Below are positions 25,939 through 35,290 of a DNA stretch of 64,000 nt, one piece after another. The notes below the pieces were generated by a model, which was not told the DNA's origin, made no database searches, and saw nothing but the letters and a program-made list of their open reading frames with translations. Each line of letters opens with the position of its first letter. The first letter of the stretch is position 1. Location of the stretch: assembly GCF_008297975.1 (NCBI RefSeq), contig NZ_VLNY01000007.1:62001-126000 (forward strand). Reading direction: 5' to 3'. The stretch comes from Antrihabitans cavernicola. Lineage in GTDB: Bacteria > Actinomycetota > Actinomycetes > Mycobacteriales > Mycobacteriaceae. A program made the translations under genes and the position numbers.

Positions 25939-27590
25939 ATCCGAGAAGCAGCGTCGCGACCTGCAGCACGACCCGAGAAGATGCAGCCGCCGACGAAGGT
26001 GCCTTCCAACGAGCGGTACCCGTGCACGCCGCCACCACCGAAACCGGCGACCTCACCGGCTGCGTAGAGACCTTCGAACAGTGTGCCGTCGGCCTTCATG
26101 ACGCGTGAACCGAGGTCGGTTTCCAAGCCGCCCAACGACTTCCGGGTCAGCAGATGCAACCGCACCGCAATCAACGGGCCTGCCTTGGGATCGAGCAACT
26201 TGTGCGGCGGTGCCACCCGAGCGATCTTGTCCGGAAGGTAAGCGCGGGCGCCGTGAATGGCGGTGACCTGCGCGTCCTTCGAGTACTTGTTGTCGAACTC
26301 GCGATCGCGGGCGGTGACCTCGTTCTCGATTGCGTTGTAGTCCAACAGATTTTCGCCGGACAGCTGATTCATCGCGGTGACCAGGTCGACAAGGTTGTCC
26401 TTGACGATGAAGTCGACACCCTTTTGCTTGAACGCCTCCACCGGACCGGGTGCGCCCTTCTTGATGCGCTCGAGAACCAGCTTGATGTTGCGATCGGTGA
26501 GGTCCGGATTCTGCTCCTGACCGGAGAGTCCGAACTCCTTCTCGATGATCTTCTGGTCGAGGATGAACCAGGTGTAATCGTGGCCGGTCTTGACGATGTG
26601 CTCCATGGTTCCGAGCGTGTCGAATCCAGGGAAAAGCGGCCCGGGCAAACGCTTTCCGGTCGCGTCGAGCCACAGCGACGACGGTCCGGGCAGAATTCGA
26701 ATGCCGTGCTTGGGCCACACGGGATCGTAGTTGGTGATGCCTTCGGTGTAGTGCCACATACGATCTCGGTTGACCAGGTTGGCGCCGGACGATTCTGCGA
26801 TATCCAGCATCCGACCGTCGACGTGCGCGGGGACGCCGCACAACATGTTCTTCGGTGCCGCACCCATTCGCTTCGGCCAGTACTTCTTGACCATCTCGTA
26901 GTTGCCGCCGATGCCACCCGAGGTGATGATGACCGCTTGGGCGGAGAACTCGAATTCGCCGACGCCGGTGCGCGACGACGTGATCCCGCGCGCAGCCGAC
27001 GACGGTTCCAGCACAGTGCCTTTGACACCGGTCGCAGCACCGTCGGTGAGAACCAACTCGTCCACCTGGTGCCGCCACTGATACGTCACCAGCCCGCGAT
27101 CGACACCCGCCTGCACGCGCTTGGCGAAGATCTCGACGAGGCCGGGCCCGGTGCCCCAGGTGATGTGGAAGCGCGGCACCGAGTTGCCAGGCCCGTTGGC
27201 CCCGTACCCGCCACGCTCGGCCCAACCGACGGCAGGGAACAGCTTGAGCCCCTGCTGCGCCAACCAGCTGTGCTTCTCCCCCGCCGCGAACTCGACGTAA
27301 GCCTGCGCCCACTTGCGACCCCAATGGTCTTCGCGTTCTCTGTCGAAGCCCGCGTTGCCGAGCCAGTCCTGCATGGCGAGCTCGTAGGAGTCCTTGATGC
27401 CGAGTCGTCGCTGCTCAGGGCTGTTCACGAAGAACAGCCCGCCGAACGACCAGAAGGCCTGACCACCCAGATTGTCGGCGTTCTCCTGGTCGACCACGAT
27501 CACGCGTTTACCGGCATCCACCAGTTCCGCGGTGGCGGCCAAGCCTGCAAGGCCGGCTCCTACGACAATGACGTCCGCAGCTTCGCTCAT
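25935..27590 (-). CDS. FAD-dependent dehydrogenase, KstD-like
   Basis: Flavoprotein of 551 residues of the fumarate reductase/3-ketosteroid dehydrogenase superfamily. The dinucleotide motif VIVVGAGLAGLAATAEL opens the protein, the acidic end of the second strand is VIVVDQEN, and the C-terminal FAD motif is LYAAGEVAGFGGGGVHGY. It resembles the mycobacterial Rv0785-type FAD-binding dehydrogenase found near purS/purQ. The substrate is not established; a 3-ketosteroid is only one possibility. ATG at 27590 chosen as the start of the flavin fold; upstream frame to 27722 lies in the next gene. Confidence 0.88.
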   Translation of the reverse strand: MSEAADVIVVGAGLAGLAATAELVDAGKRVIVVDQENADNLGGQAFWSFGGLFFVNSPEQRRLGIKDSYELAMQDWLGNAGFDREREDHWGRKWAQAYVEFAAGEKHSWLAQQGLKLFPAVGWAERGGYGANGPGNSVPRFHITWGTGPGLVEIFAKRVQAGVDRGLVTYQWRHQVDELVLTDGAATGVKGTVLEPSSAARGITSSRTGVGEFEFSAQAVIITSGGIGGNYEMVKKYWPKRMGAAPKNMLCGVPAHVDGRMLDIAESSGANLVNRDRMWHYTEGITNYDPVWPKHGIRILPGPSSLWLDATGKRLPGPLFPGFDTLGTMEHIVKTGHDYTWFILDQKIIEKEFGLSGQEQNPDLTDRNIKLVLERIKKGAPGPVEAFKQKGVDFIVKDNLVDLVTAMNQLSGENLLDYNAIENEVTARDREFDNKYSKDAQVTAIHGARAYLPDKIARVAPPHKLLDPKAGPLIAVRLHLLTRKSLGGLETDLGSRVMKADGTLFEGLYAAGEVAGFGGGGVHGYRSLEGTFVGGCIFSGRAAGRDAASRI

Positions 27591-27606
27591 GCCGCAACAG
27601 TAGCCG

Positions 27607-27930
27607 CTAGCCTGCCTGCAGCTCACCCATCTTCGACCATCCGTCGGCGCCCTCGATGGTGGTGCTGACGATGTCGGGCGTAGCCCGGACCAGCGGCTGC
27701 ATGGCAGCGATACCGGCGGCAAAATGATCCGACTCGACGTGCGCCGCGGCGGCGCCGTCCTGGAACGCTTCCACCAGAACGTAGGTGGTGGGGTCGTCGA
27801 CGCTGCGCGACCACTCGAACCACAGATTGCCTGCCTCGTTGCGCGTCGCCTGCGTGAAAGCGGCTACGTGCGTGAGCCATTCGTCGGCATATTCGGGCTT
27901 CACCGGAAACTTCACGACTATGAAGATCAT
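27607..27930 (-). CDS. ABM-domain protein (quinol monooxygenase-like)
   Basis: Protein of 107 residues with the antibiotic-biosynthesis-monooxygenase fold: FIVVKFPVKPEYADEWL, then NLWFEWSRSVDDP and YVLVEAFQDGAAAAHVESDHF, resembling YgiN/Rv0793. Probably a dimeric cofactor-free oxidase or quinol-handling protein. It is 17 bases upstream of the FAD dehydrogenase gene, so the two are likely co-expressed. Confidence 0.85.
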   Translation of the reverse strand: MIFIVVKFPVKPEYADEWLTHVAAFTQATRNEAGNLWFEWSRSVDDPTTYVLVEAFQDGAAAAHVESDHFAAGIAAMQPLVRATPDIVSTTIEGADGWSKMGELQAG

Positions 27931-27953
27931 CAGCGAAGCCTACGCGCGGACGT

Positions 27954-28655
27954 TCAGGCCGCGCGTGACTCTCGCACCGGAGTCCAGCGGTACACGTCCG
28001 ACGTCGCACTGTGGTAGAGCGCGAGGTCGACGGCGTCGAGCATGGCCTGCCGCGGACCCGAGCTCCCCAACTGCTTTGCGGTCACCGCAAGCCGCACGGT
28101 CGCGCCGCGTCGAGCGATCCGACCGGAACCCATGACCAGTGCCCTGCACCACCACGGCTCGGCGCGGAACCCTTCACCGATTCCGAGAACACGAGCCTTC
28201 TCGGCGGTGCCGCGTTCCAGATCGTGAACCGCCGTCAACGTCGCCGCCACCCGGAACCCCGCGCCGGGCAAGGCGGCAAGCGCACCCTCCGACGAATTCC
28301 AGCGCGGTGCGGCGAAGATGCGAGTACGCAGTCCCGTCTGCTCCATGACCCGATCGGCGGCGATCAGCCGCAACCGAGCCTCGTGCTCGGGCAGGGTGGC
28401 GAACTCGGCACGACGACGCCCGGTCGCGGCCTGGTCGTAGCCGTGCAGCACGATGGCATCGCCGCCGTCGCGACGAGACCGCAACCAGTCCTGCGTCTCG
28501 TCGTCGCGCACCAGTTTGTACTTGTCCTTCAACCGTGGGGCGACAAGCAAAGACAGTCGCACTCCGCGGGCATCCATCTGCTCCGCGAAGTCGACTGCGT
28601 GCTTACGGGTCTCGGACCTGATCCCCGAAATCGAAACGATCAGTTCACCGCTCAT
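27954..28655 (-). CDS. DUF2334 polysaccharide-deacetylase-like protein
   Basis: Protein of 233 residues. It shows the DUF2334 version of the NodB-like fold: VSISGIRSE at the first strand, a catalytic-region DAIVLHGYDQ, and FAAPRWNSSEGALAAL. No signal peptide is apparent. Role unproven, possibly deacetylation of an envelope glycan precursor. Monocistronic or coupled to the ABM gene 23 bases downstream. Confidence 0.82.
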   Translation of the reverse strand: MSGELIVSISGIRSETRKHAVDFAEQMDARGVRLSLLVAPRLKDKYKLVRDDETQDWLRSRRDGGDAIVLHGYDQAATGRRRAEFATLPEHEARLRLIAADRVMEQTGLRTRIFAAPRWNSSEGALAALPGAGFRVAATLTAVHDLERGTAEKARVLGIGEGFRAEPWWCRALVMGSGRIARRGATVRLAVTAKQLGSSGPRQAMLDAVDLALYHSATSDVYRWTPVRESRAA

Positions 28656-28700
28656 GCCATAACCCTGACAGGTGCAGGTGAACGCAACCCAAAATGCGTC

Positions 28701-29192
28701 TTACGTGGGCAAATGAGCTTCGATGGCGTCGATCACTTCCGGTGCGTCCGGAACCGTCCGAGGCCGAAAACGGTTGACCACACTGCCATCCGGTGCGATC
28801 AGGAACTTTTCGAAGTTCCACTGCACGTCACCGGCGGCACCGTCCGCGTCCTTGGTTTCCGTCAGCTCCCGATACAGCGGGTGCCGGTTGCCGCCGTTGA
28901 CCTCGATCTTTGCCAGCAGCGGGAACGTGACGCCGTAGGTGGCGGAGCAGAACGTCTGGATCTCCTCCGCCGTCCCCGGCTCCTGGCCCATGAACTGATT
29001 GCAGGGAACTCCGATCACCGTCAGCCCGCGATCCGCATAGTCGGTCGCCAGCTTCTCGAGCGCCGAGTACTGCGGCGTGAGGCCACATTTCGATGCCACG
29101 TTGACCAGTAGCACTGTGCGGCCGCCGTATTCGCTGAGGCTGGTGGGCTCGCCGCCGAGTGTTTCGAGTTCGATGTTCTGCAAGTCAGTCAT
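28701..29192 (-). CDS. Glutathione-peroxidase-family thiol peroxidase
   Basis: Protein of 163 residues. The GPx tetrad is visible: active Cys in NVASKCGLTPQY, Gln/Asn region GVPCNQFMGQEPG, and WNFEKFL. It has Cys rather than selenocysteine and a second Cys in PCNQF that can act as resolving residue, so it is likely thioredoxin- or mycothiol-dependent since Actinobacteria lack glutathione. It starts nine bases after the dctA stop. Confidence 0.92.
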   Translation of the reverse strand: MTDLQNIELETLGGEPTSLSEYGGRTVLLVNVASKCGLTPQYSALEKLATDYADRGLTVIGVPCNQFMGQEPGTAEEIQTFCSATYGVTFPLLAKIEVNGGNRHPLYRELTETKDADGAAGDVQWNFEKFLIAPDGSVVNRFRPRTVPDAPEVIDAIEAHLPT

Positions 29193-29201
29193 GTTCGCAG
29201 G

Positions 29202-30581
29202 TTACCTAGTCGCGACCGGTACGGCAGCCTCTGCAGGCTCCGCGGTCGGATGGTCGTCGTCGATCATCGTCTGCTCGTCGAACGGCAGGTTGCCATCCAG
29301 CACCGTCCGCACCTTGGCGGTGTCGATGGTGTCTGTCCACTTGCCGATCAGCAGGGTCGCGATGGCGTTGCCGGAGAAGTTGGTGACTGCGCGAGCCTCC
29401 GACATGAACCGGTCGATGCCGACGATCAGCCCGACGCCGTCCAGCAGTTCTGGCCGGTGGCTCTGCAATCCGCCTGCGAGCGTTGCCAATCCGGCGCCAC
29501 TGACTCCTGCCGCACCCTTCGACGCGATGATCATGAACGCCAGCAGCGACAGTTGCTCACCGAAATGCAACGGCTTGCCCATGGCGTCGGCGATGAACAG
29601 CGACGCCATCGTCAGGTAGATCGCGGTGCCGTCGAGGTTGAACGAGTAGCCGGTGGGAACGACGACGCCGACGGTCGTCCGCTGTACGCCAGCGTGCTCC
29701 ATCTTCGCCATCAAGCGCGGCAGTGCCGACTCGGACGACGACGTCGCGACGATCAGCAGGTACTCGCGGCCGAGGTAGCGTGCGAGCTTGAAGACGTTCA
29801 GGCCGGTGACAGCGCGCAGCAGGCCGCCGAGGACACCGAAGACAAAGATCACGCAGGTCAGGTAGAACGCCAGCATCAGGGTCGCCAGCTGGGTGACCGC
29901 GTCGAGCCCGGTTGCGCCGACCACAGCCGCGATCGCGCCGAACGCGCCGATCGGTGCCAGCCACAGGATCATCGACAGAATTCGGAACACCAGCTTCTGC
30001 ACCGCACCGATGCCACGCAGGATCGGCTCCCCCTGCTTGCCCATCGCCTGCAAGCCGAAGCCGACCAGCAGCGCTACGAACAGCGTCTGCAGGACGCTGC
30101 CGGCGGTCAGCGAGGACAGCAGGGACGTCGGAATGATGCCCTGGATGAAGTCCCAGGCACCGCCCGCGCCGTGCGCCTTCTCCGCGTACTCGGCGCCCGC
30201 ACCGATGTGTTGGGAGAGATCGAGGCCGGTACCCGGCTTGACCAGGTTGCCGACGACAAGGCCGATAGCGAGTGCCACCGTCGACATGCTGACGAAGTAG
30301 GCCAACGCCAGGCCGCCGACCTTGCCGACCTTTGCCGCTGCCTTCACCGATCCGATGCCAAGGACGATGGTGCAGAAGATGACCGGGCTGATCATCATCT
30401 TGATCAGGTTGATGAACAGGGTGCCGAGTTGGCCGAGCGACTTCCCGAGATCGGGCGCCAGCCAACCGACGAAAATTCCTGCGATGACTGCGACGATCAC
30501 CGCCATATAGAGCCAATGTGTCTTGTCGCGCTTCTTCTTTTCCGGAGGCTGTTCGCTGATCGTGCTTTCGGTGGTGGTCAT
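29202..30581 (-). CDS. dctA: C4-dicarboxylate:cation symporter
   Basis: Inner-membrane carrier of 459 residues of the DAACS family, with eight helices plus re-entrant loops. The serine-rich motif ATSSSESALPRLM and the substrate/cation motif SFNLDGTAIYL are intact. The pairing with a divergent CitA/DcuS-type sensor argues for succinate, fumarate or malate uptake rather than glutamate. ATG at 30581 follows AAGGAC. A GlxR/CRP-like site lies 72 bases upstream. Confidence 0.92.
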   Translation of the reverse strand: MTTTESTISEQPPEKKKRDKTHWLYMAVIVAVIAGIFVGWLAPDLGKSLGQLGTLFINLIKMMISPVIFCTIVLGIGSVKAAAKVGKVGGLALAYFVSMSTVALAIGLVVGNLVKPGTGLDLSQHIGAGAEYAEKAHGAGGAWDFIQGIIPTSLLSSLTAGSVLQTLFVALLVGFGLQAMGKQGEPILRGIGAVQKLVFRILSMILWLAPIGAFGAIAAVVGATGLDAVTQLATLMLAFYLTCVIFVFGVLGGLLRAVTGLNVFKLARYLGREYLLIVATSSSESALPRLMAKMEHAGVQRTTVGVVVPTGYSFNLDGTAIYLTMASLFIADAMGKPLHFGEQLSLLAFMIIASKGAAGVSGAGLATLAGGLQSHRPELLDGVGLIVGIDRFMSEARAVTNFSGNAIATLLIGKWTDTIDTAKVRTVLDGNLPFDEQTMIDDDHPTAEPAEAAVPVATR

Positions 30582-30653
30582 TGCCCGTCCTTGCGTGTGA
30601 ACCCGTCGAGTGAAGTGGTAGGTCTACTTCTGATGAACAATGAGAAGGCACAA

Positions 30654-30669
30654 TGTGACGCCAGTCACG
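30654..30669. promoter_or_regulatory. Candidate GlxR/CRP-type binding site between dctA and the sensor kinase
   Basis: TGTGA-cgccag-TCACG, one mismatch from TGTGA-N6-TCACA, in the 127-bp divergent intergenic region. In Corynebacteriales such sites are bound by GlxR/CRP and link carbon-source genes to cAMP. It is well placed to act on either promoter. Confidence 0.6.
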
Positions 30670-30708
30670 CTTGTGTTCATTACGTTCACGCACGAACCGA
30701 GGGATTTC

Positions 30709-32271
30709 TTGACCAGCAGAGTGTCGCTGGCCCGCCAGGTGCTGATCTTGCAGCTGGCGGTGCTGGCCGTTGTCATCGTCGCCGCCGCAGGCCTCGCGAT
30801 TCTCGATGCCCGACACGACAGCGATCAGGCGACGCGACGGCAGGTGACCGGAATCGCCGTCAGCCTCGCCGTGGCGGAATCCACCAAGGCCGCGTTGCTG
30901 TCGCCGGATCCGACGGCGGTGCTGCAGCCGGAGACCGAACAGATCCGCAAGGCCACCGGCATGGACTTCATCGTCGTGATGGCACCCGATCGCACCAGGT
31001 ACACGCATACCAACACCGATCAGATCGGAAAGGCGTTCAGCGGCAACATCGATCGGGCCCTGCACGGCGAAACCTTCACCGAGACCTACACCGGCTCGCT
31101 AGGACCCTCGATCAGGTCGGTGACACCGGTGTACGCAGGCGACAAGCTGGTGGGCCTGGTTTCGGCAGGGGTGACGCGTGAGCGGATCGGCGCGCAGGTT
31201 GCGCAAGGCTTGCCCGCAATCATCGGCGTCGCAGCGGCCGGGCTCGCAGGCGCTGCGGTGGGGTCGTTCCTGTTGAGCCGCAGGCTTCGACGTCAGACTC
31301 TCGGGATGGCACCCGCCGAGTTGCGCACCCTCTACGAGCATCACGACGCCGTCCTGCATTCGATCGGCGAGGGTCTGGTTGTCTTCGGCAACCGCGCATC
31401 GGATCCGGCGGATGTGGTCAACGACGAGGCACGCCGACTCCTCGATCTGCCAGACGGCGACGTGCGGCGCGCCGATCTCCCTGATTCGTTGCGAGAGTTG
31501 CCATCCGGTACCGTCCGCGGCGAGATGCATGTGACGCCGACGCGGGTACTGGTGGTCAATCAGGACCCGGTCGAGTGGGAGGGCCGATCCATCGGGTCGG
31601 TGCTGACGATTCGGGACCGCACCGAATTGCAGGGCGTGCTTGGCGAACTCGACTCGATTCGCGGGTTCGCGGAGTCGCTGCGCTCGCAGGCGCACGAGTC
31701 GGCGAATCGGCTGCACACCGTGATCACGATGGTCGAGTTGGGCCGCTACGACGCCGCTGTCGAATTCGCCACCGCGGAACTGGCGCTGTCGCAGAACCTG
31801 ATCGATCGATTGATGGCGTCGGTGCACGAGCCCGCGCTGGCTGCGCTCTTGCTGGGCAAGGTGAATCAAGCCGCCGAGCGTGGTGTGGAACTGACGGTCA
31901 GTGACGACACCGCGTTGGAATCGCCGCACCCGCTCACTACCCACGAGGCCGTCACACTGATCGGAAATCTGCTCGACAACGCCACCGACGTCGCACTGCA
32001 ATCCGACGACAAGTGGGTGGAGGTGACTGTGCAACAAACGGATTCGCAACTACTGGTGCGCGTCGCCGACAGCGGGCCCGGCATGTCACCGGAGGCGTTC
32101 GAGCGAGCGACCGGGCGCGGCTACTCGACCAAATCCGATCACCGCGGGCTCGGGCTCGCCCTCATCGTCCAGTTGGTCGCGCGGCACGACGGTGCGATCC
32201 GCGCTGAGCAGGCACCTGCCGCCGTCGCGGTGACCATTCCGCGGCCCCGAGCCGAACGGAGCACGTCGTGA
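30709..32271 (+). CDS. CitA/DcuS-type sensor histidine kinase
   Basis: Membrane sensor of 520 residues. Two helices (about residues 10-30 and 175-195) enclose a periplasmic PAS-like sensor with FIVVMAPDRTRYTHTNTDQIG, typical for citrate or C4-dicarboxylate binding. A cytoplasmic PAS domain, a SPOB-like dimerisation helix (SLRSQAHESANRLHTVITM, phospho-His likely in AHE) and an HATPase domain (GNLLDNATDVA, ADSGPGM, GLGLALIVQL) follow. TTG at 30709 with GAGGGA upstream is preferred; an upstream ATG-side frame runs from 30640. Divergent from dctA, its likely target. Confidence 0.88.
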   Translation: MTSRVSLARQVLILQLAVLAVVIVAAAGLAILDARHDSDQATRRQVTGIAVSLAVAESTKAALLSPDPTAVLQPETEQIRKATGMDFIVVMAPDRTRYTHTNTDQIGKAFSGNIDRALHGETFTETYTGSLGPSIRSVTPVYAGDKLVGLVSAGVTRERIGAQVAQGLPAIIGVAAAGLAGAAVGSFLLSRRLRRQTLGMAPAELRTLYEHHDAVLHSIGEGLVVFGNRASDPADVVNDEARRLLDLPDGDVRRADLPDSLRELPSGTVRGEMHVTPTRVLVVNQDPVEWEGRSIGSVLTIRDRTELQGVLGELDSIRGFAESLRSQAHESANRLHTVITMVELGRYDAAVEFATAELALSQNLIDRLMASVHEPALAALLLGKVNQAAERGVELTVSDDTALESPHPLTTHEAVTLIGNLLDNATDVALQSDDKWVEVTVQQTDSQLLVRVADSGPGMSPEAFERATGRGYSTKSDHRGLGLALIVQLVARHDGAIRAEQAPAAVAVTIPRPRAERSTS

Positions 32272-32957
32272 TTCGCGTGCTGATCGTCGAGGACGAGGAC
32301 CTCATCGCCGAAGCGCACACCATGTACGTCGGTCGAGTCCCGGGATTCGCCGTGCATGGCGTTGCGCACACCGGTCGCGACGCCATGCGGATAGCGGCCG
32401 CCGCGGTGGCGGACGGCACACCGATCGACCTCGTCCTGATGGACCTCGGCCTACCGGACGCCAGCGGCTTGGATGTCGCTGCGGCCCTTGGTGGTCTGCA
32501 GCCCAGCCCGGACGTCATCGCAATCACTTCGGCCCGCGATCTGGCGATGGTCCGGTCGGCGGTGACACACGGGGTCATGTTGTATCTGTTGAAGCCGTTC
32601 ACCTTTGCCGCGTTCCGGGACAAGTTGGAGCGTTACCACGAGTTTCGCAAGGCGCTGCCCGCGGGCGAGTCGGCGGTGTCGCAGCGAGACATCGATCGGG
32701 CGATGGGCGCGTTGCGCACCTCCGACGATCGGGCGACTGCACCCAAAGGCATTGCACCCCAGACCTCGGACGACATCTCCCGCGCTGTGCGCGCCGCACC
32801 GGACGGCCTTGGGGCGGCCGAAGCCGGTGCGGTGGTGGGGGTTTCCCGGGTCACAGCGTGGCGCTATCTGGAGAAGTTGGCGGACGACGGACTTGTGGAG
32901 CGACGCACCGAGTACGGCAAGGCGGGTCGCCCCCAGGTCCGCTACGTGTGGCGCTGA
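32268..32957 (+). CDS. CitB/DcuR-type response regulator
   Basis: Protein of 229 residues. The N-terminal receiver domain has VLIVEDEDLIAE, the phospho-accepting Asp in DLVLMDLGLPD and Lys in YLLKPFTF. The C-terminal region carries a winged helix-turn-helix (GLGAAEAGAVVGVSRVTAWR). It starts with GTG overlapping the kinase stop (GTGA), so the pair is translationally coupled and should control dctA. Confidence 0.92.
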   Translation: MIRVLIVEDEDLIAEAHTMYVGRVPGFAVHGVAHTGRDAMRIAAAAVADGTPIDLVLMDLGLPDASGLDVAAALGGLQPSPDVIAITSARDLAMVRSAVTHGVMLYLLKPFTFAAFRDKLERYHEFRKALPAGESAVSQRDIDRAMGALRTSDDRATAPKGIAPQTSDDISRAVRAAPDGLGAAEAGAVVGVSRVTAWRYLEKLADDGLVERRTEYGKAGRPQVRYVWR

Positions 32958-32976
32958 CGCGCCCCGCAAGGGACGG

Positions 32977-33234
32977 TCAGGCATCCAGGTCGGCAGCGAC
33001 CAGTTTCGCGACGGCGGCGAGGACTTCGGGATCGTCGCTGCTGACGATCACCTCGGTGCCCGCGGTGGCTCCGAGCGTCATGATCATCAGTGCCGAACCT
33101 GCGTCAACCGGCTCGTCGTCTCCGACGGCGAGGGTGACCTCGGCGCCGGATTCGGTGACCGCGTCGGCGATGATTCCTGCGGGGCGGGCGTGCAATCCGA
33201 TCGACGATCCGACGACGACTGTTGTGCTGGGCAT
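32977..33234 (-). CDS. ptsH: Phosphocarrier protein HPr
   Basis: General PTS phosphocarrier, 85 residues. Phospho-accepting His sits in IGLHARPAG, residue 15. It receives phosphate from Enzyme I (encoded 4 kb away) and passes it to the fructose EIIA. The ATG at 33234 is chosen; the longer open frame lies in the fruA gene. It ends the fruR-fruK-fruA-ptsH operon, 34 bases after fruA. Confidence 0.94.
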   Translation of the reverse strand: MPSTTVVVGSSIGLHARPAGIIADAVTESGAEVTLAVGDDEPVDAGSALMIMTLGATAGTEVIVSSDDPEVLAAVAKLVAADLDA

Positions 33235-33268
33235 GTCTACTCCTGTTTGTGTTGGGGTGATGGGGTTT

Positions 33269-35290
33269 TCAGGCTGCTGCAAGGGTGAAGTCGGTGGTGT
33301 CCTCGGCCACCTTCTTGCGTTGCACCAGTTGCTTTGCGGCGACGACACACACGGTGCCGACGATCGTTCCCGCGGCGAGCGCCACCAGGAACCAGACCAG
33401 GTGACCGATGGCGAAGAAGACGAAGATCCCGCCGTGCGGCGCGCTGAGGGTGGTATCGGTGGCCATGATCAGCGCACCGGTGACCGCTCCGCCCGCCATC
33501 ATCGACGGGATGACCCGGAACGGATCGCCCGCGGCGAACGGGATGGCACCCTCGGAGATGAACGAGGCGCCGAGAAGCCATGCGGCCTTGCCGTTTTCCC
33601 GCTCGGGCTCGGTGAAGATGCCGGGCCGAACCGTCGTCGCCAGCGCCATGGCGAGCGGCGGCACCATGCCTGCGGCCATCACGGCTGCCATGATCCGCAG
33701 CGACGCGGGGTCGGCGACATTGAGGCCTGCGGTGGCAAATGCGTAGGCAGCCTTGTTGACCGGACCACCGAGGTCGAAGCACATCATCAGGCCGAGGATG
33801 ACACCGAGGACGATCACCGAGCTACCGGAGAGGCTGTTGAGCCAGTTGGTGAGTCCACTGGTGATGGCAGCCAACGGCTTTCCGAGCACGATGAACATGA
33901 GCGCACCGACGATCAGCGTGCCGAACAGCGGAACGATCACCACCGGCATCAGGCCACGCGCCCACTGCGGCACCTTGATCCGCGATATCCACAGGGCGGC
34001 GAAGCCTGCGACGATGCCGCCGACCAGACCACCGATGAACCCGGCACCGACGAACACCGCGACCGCGCCGGCCGTGAAACCTGGTGCGAGCCCGGGCCTG
34101 TCCGCGATCGAGAAGGCGATGTAGCCCGCCAGTGCAGGGACGAGGAAGCTGAACGCCAGCGATCCGAGCTGGAACAGCACCGCGCCGAGGTAGGTTGCGA
34201 GTCCGCCTTGCGGCAGCGCCGTCAACGAGTTGTCGAGAACGATCGTCTTTGCGTCGCCGGAGATCTCGTAGCCTGCGAGCAAGAATCCGAGGGCGATCAG
34301 CAGACCGCCCGCGGCGACGAACGGAATCATGTAGCTGACGCCGGTCAGCAGGATCTGCCGCAGCCGGGTGCCCCACCCGATCGATCCGGCCGTGTCGCCG
34401 TCGCTTGTCGCGGCCGCACCTTCGACCGTCGCGGCATTCGGGTTCAGGCTTGCGCGCATCGCCTCGGCCACCATGGTGTCGGGCTCGTTGATCGCACGCT
34501 TGACGCCCGACGACACGACGGGCTTGCCCGCGAACCGCTGCTTGTCGCGCACACCGACGTCGGTCGCGAAGATCACGGCGGATGCCGATTCGATCAGTGC
34601 CGGACTCAACGGCGTACTACCACTTGACCCTTGAGTTTCGACGTGCACCGTGACGCCGGCTCGTTCACCGGCAGCGACGAGTGAATCGGCGGCCATGTAG
34701 GTGTGGGCGATCCCGGTGGGGCAGGCGGTGACGGCGACGATGTGCTTGATCTGGTCGTCGGCGGGCGGAGGAGACGCCGCGGGGACCGGAGCGACAGCCT
34801 TCTTGGGCGCCGGCTTCAGCACATCCTCGACGAGGGCGACGATGGCCGCAGACGTCTGCGAAGCTCGCAGATCGGCGACGAACGCCGGCTTCACCAAGGC
34901 GCGGGCGAGGCTGGAAAGCAGCTTCATGTGTGCTGCACCCGCTCCCTCCGGTGCCGCGATGAGGAAAACCAGGTCGGCCGGGCCGTCCGGTGCACCGAAG
35001 TCCACCTTCGGATCGAGTCGCGCGAAACCGAGCGACGCCGCCGTCACCGACTCGCTGCGGCAGTGCGGAATCGCGATACCGCCCGGAAGCCCGGTGGCGG
35101 ACTTGGTCTCCCGGGCCAGGGCTGCGTCGCGCAGGTCGTCGGCGGAGGTTGCGCGTCCCGCCCCGGCGAGCGTCTGCGCGAGCGCGGCGATGACGGCCTC
35201 TTTGGTGGAACCCAGATTCGCGTCCAGCGCAATCAGCTCGGGTGTGATGATCGCCGGTGTGTCACCGGATGATGCTGTCGGATCAGACAT
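33269..35290 (-). CDS. fruA: Fructose-specific PTS enzyme IIABC
   Basis: Membrane fructose transporter of 673 residues producing fructose 1-phosphate. In order: EIIA with phospho-His in GGIAIPHCRSE (near residue 76), an Ala/Pro linker, EIIB with phospho-Cys in VTACPTGIAHTYM (near 188), and an EIIC domain of eight or more helices from about residue 310. The three-domain fusion is the standard actinobacterial form. Its start overlaps fruK by eight bases. Confidence 0.96.
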   Translation of the reverse strand: MSDPTASSGDTPAIITPELIALDANLGSTKEAVIAALAQTLAGAGRATSADDLRDAALARETKSATGLPGGIAIPHCRSESVTAASLGFARLDPKVDFGAPDGPADLVFLIAAPEGAGAAHMKLLSSLARALVKPAFVADLRASQTSAAIVALVEDVLKPAPKKAVAPVPAASPPPADDQIKHIVAVTACPTGIAHTYMAADSLVAAGERAGVTVHVETQGSSGSTPLSPALIESASAVIFATDVGVRDKQRFAGKPVVSSGVKRAINEPDTMVAEAMRASLNPNAATVEGAAATSDGDTAGSIGWGTRLRQILLTGVSYMIPFVAAGGLLIALGFLLAGYEISGDAKTIVLDNSLTALPQGGLATYLGAVLFQLGSLAFSFLVPALAGYIAFSIADRPGLAPGFTAGAVAVFVGAGFIGGLVGGIVAGFAALWISRIKVPQWARGLMPVVIVPLFGTLIVGALMFIVLGKPLAAITSGLTNWLNSLSGSSVIVLGVILGLMMCFDLGGPVNKAAYAFATAGLNVADPASLRIMAAVMAAGMVPPLAMALATTVRPGIFTEPERENGKAAWLLGASFISEGAIPFAAGDPFRVIPSMMAGGAVTGALIMATDTTLSAPHGGIFVFFAIGHLVWFLVALAAGTIVGTVCVVAAKQLVQRKKVAEDTTDFTLAAA

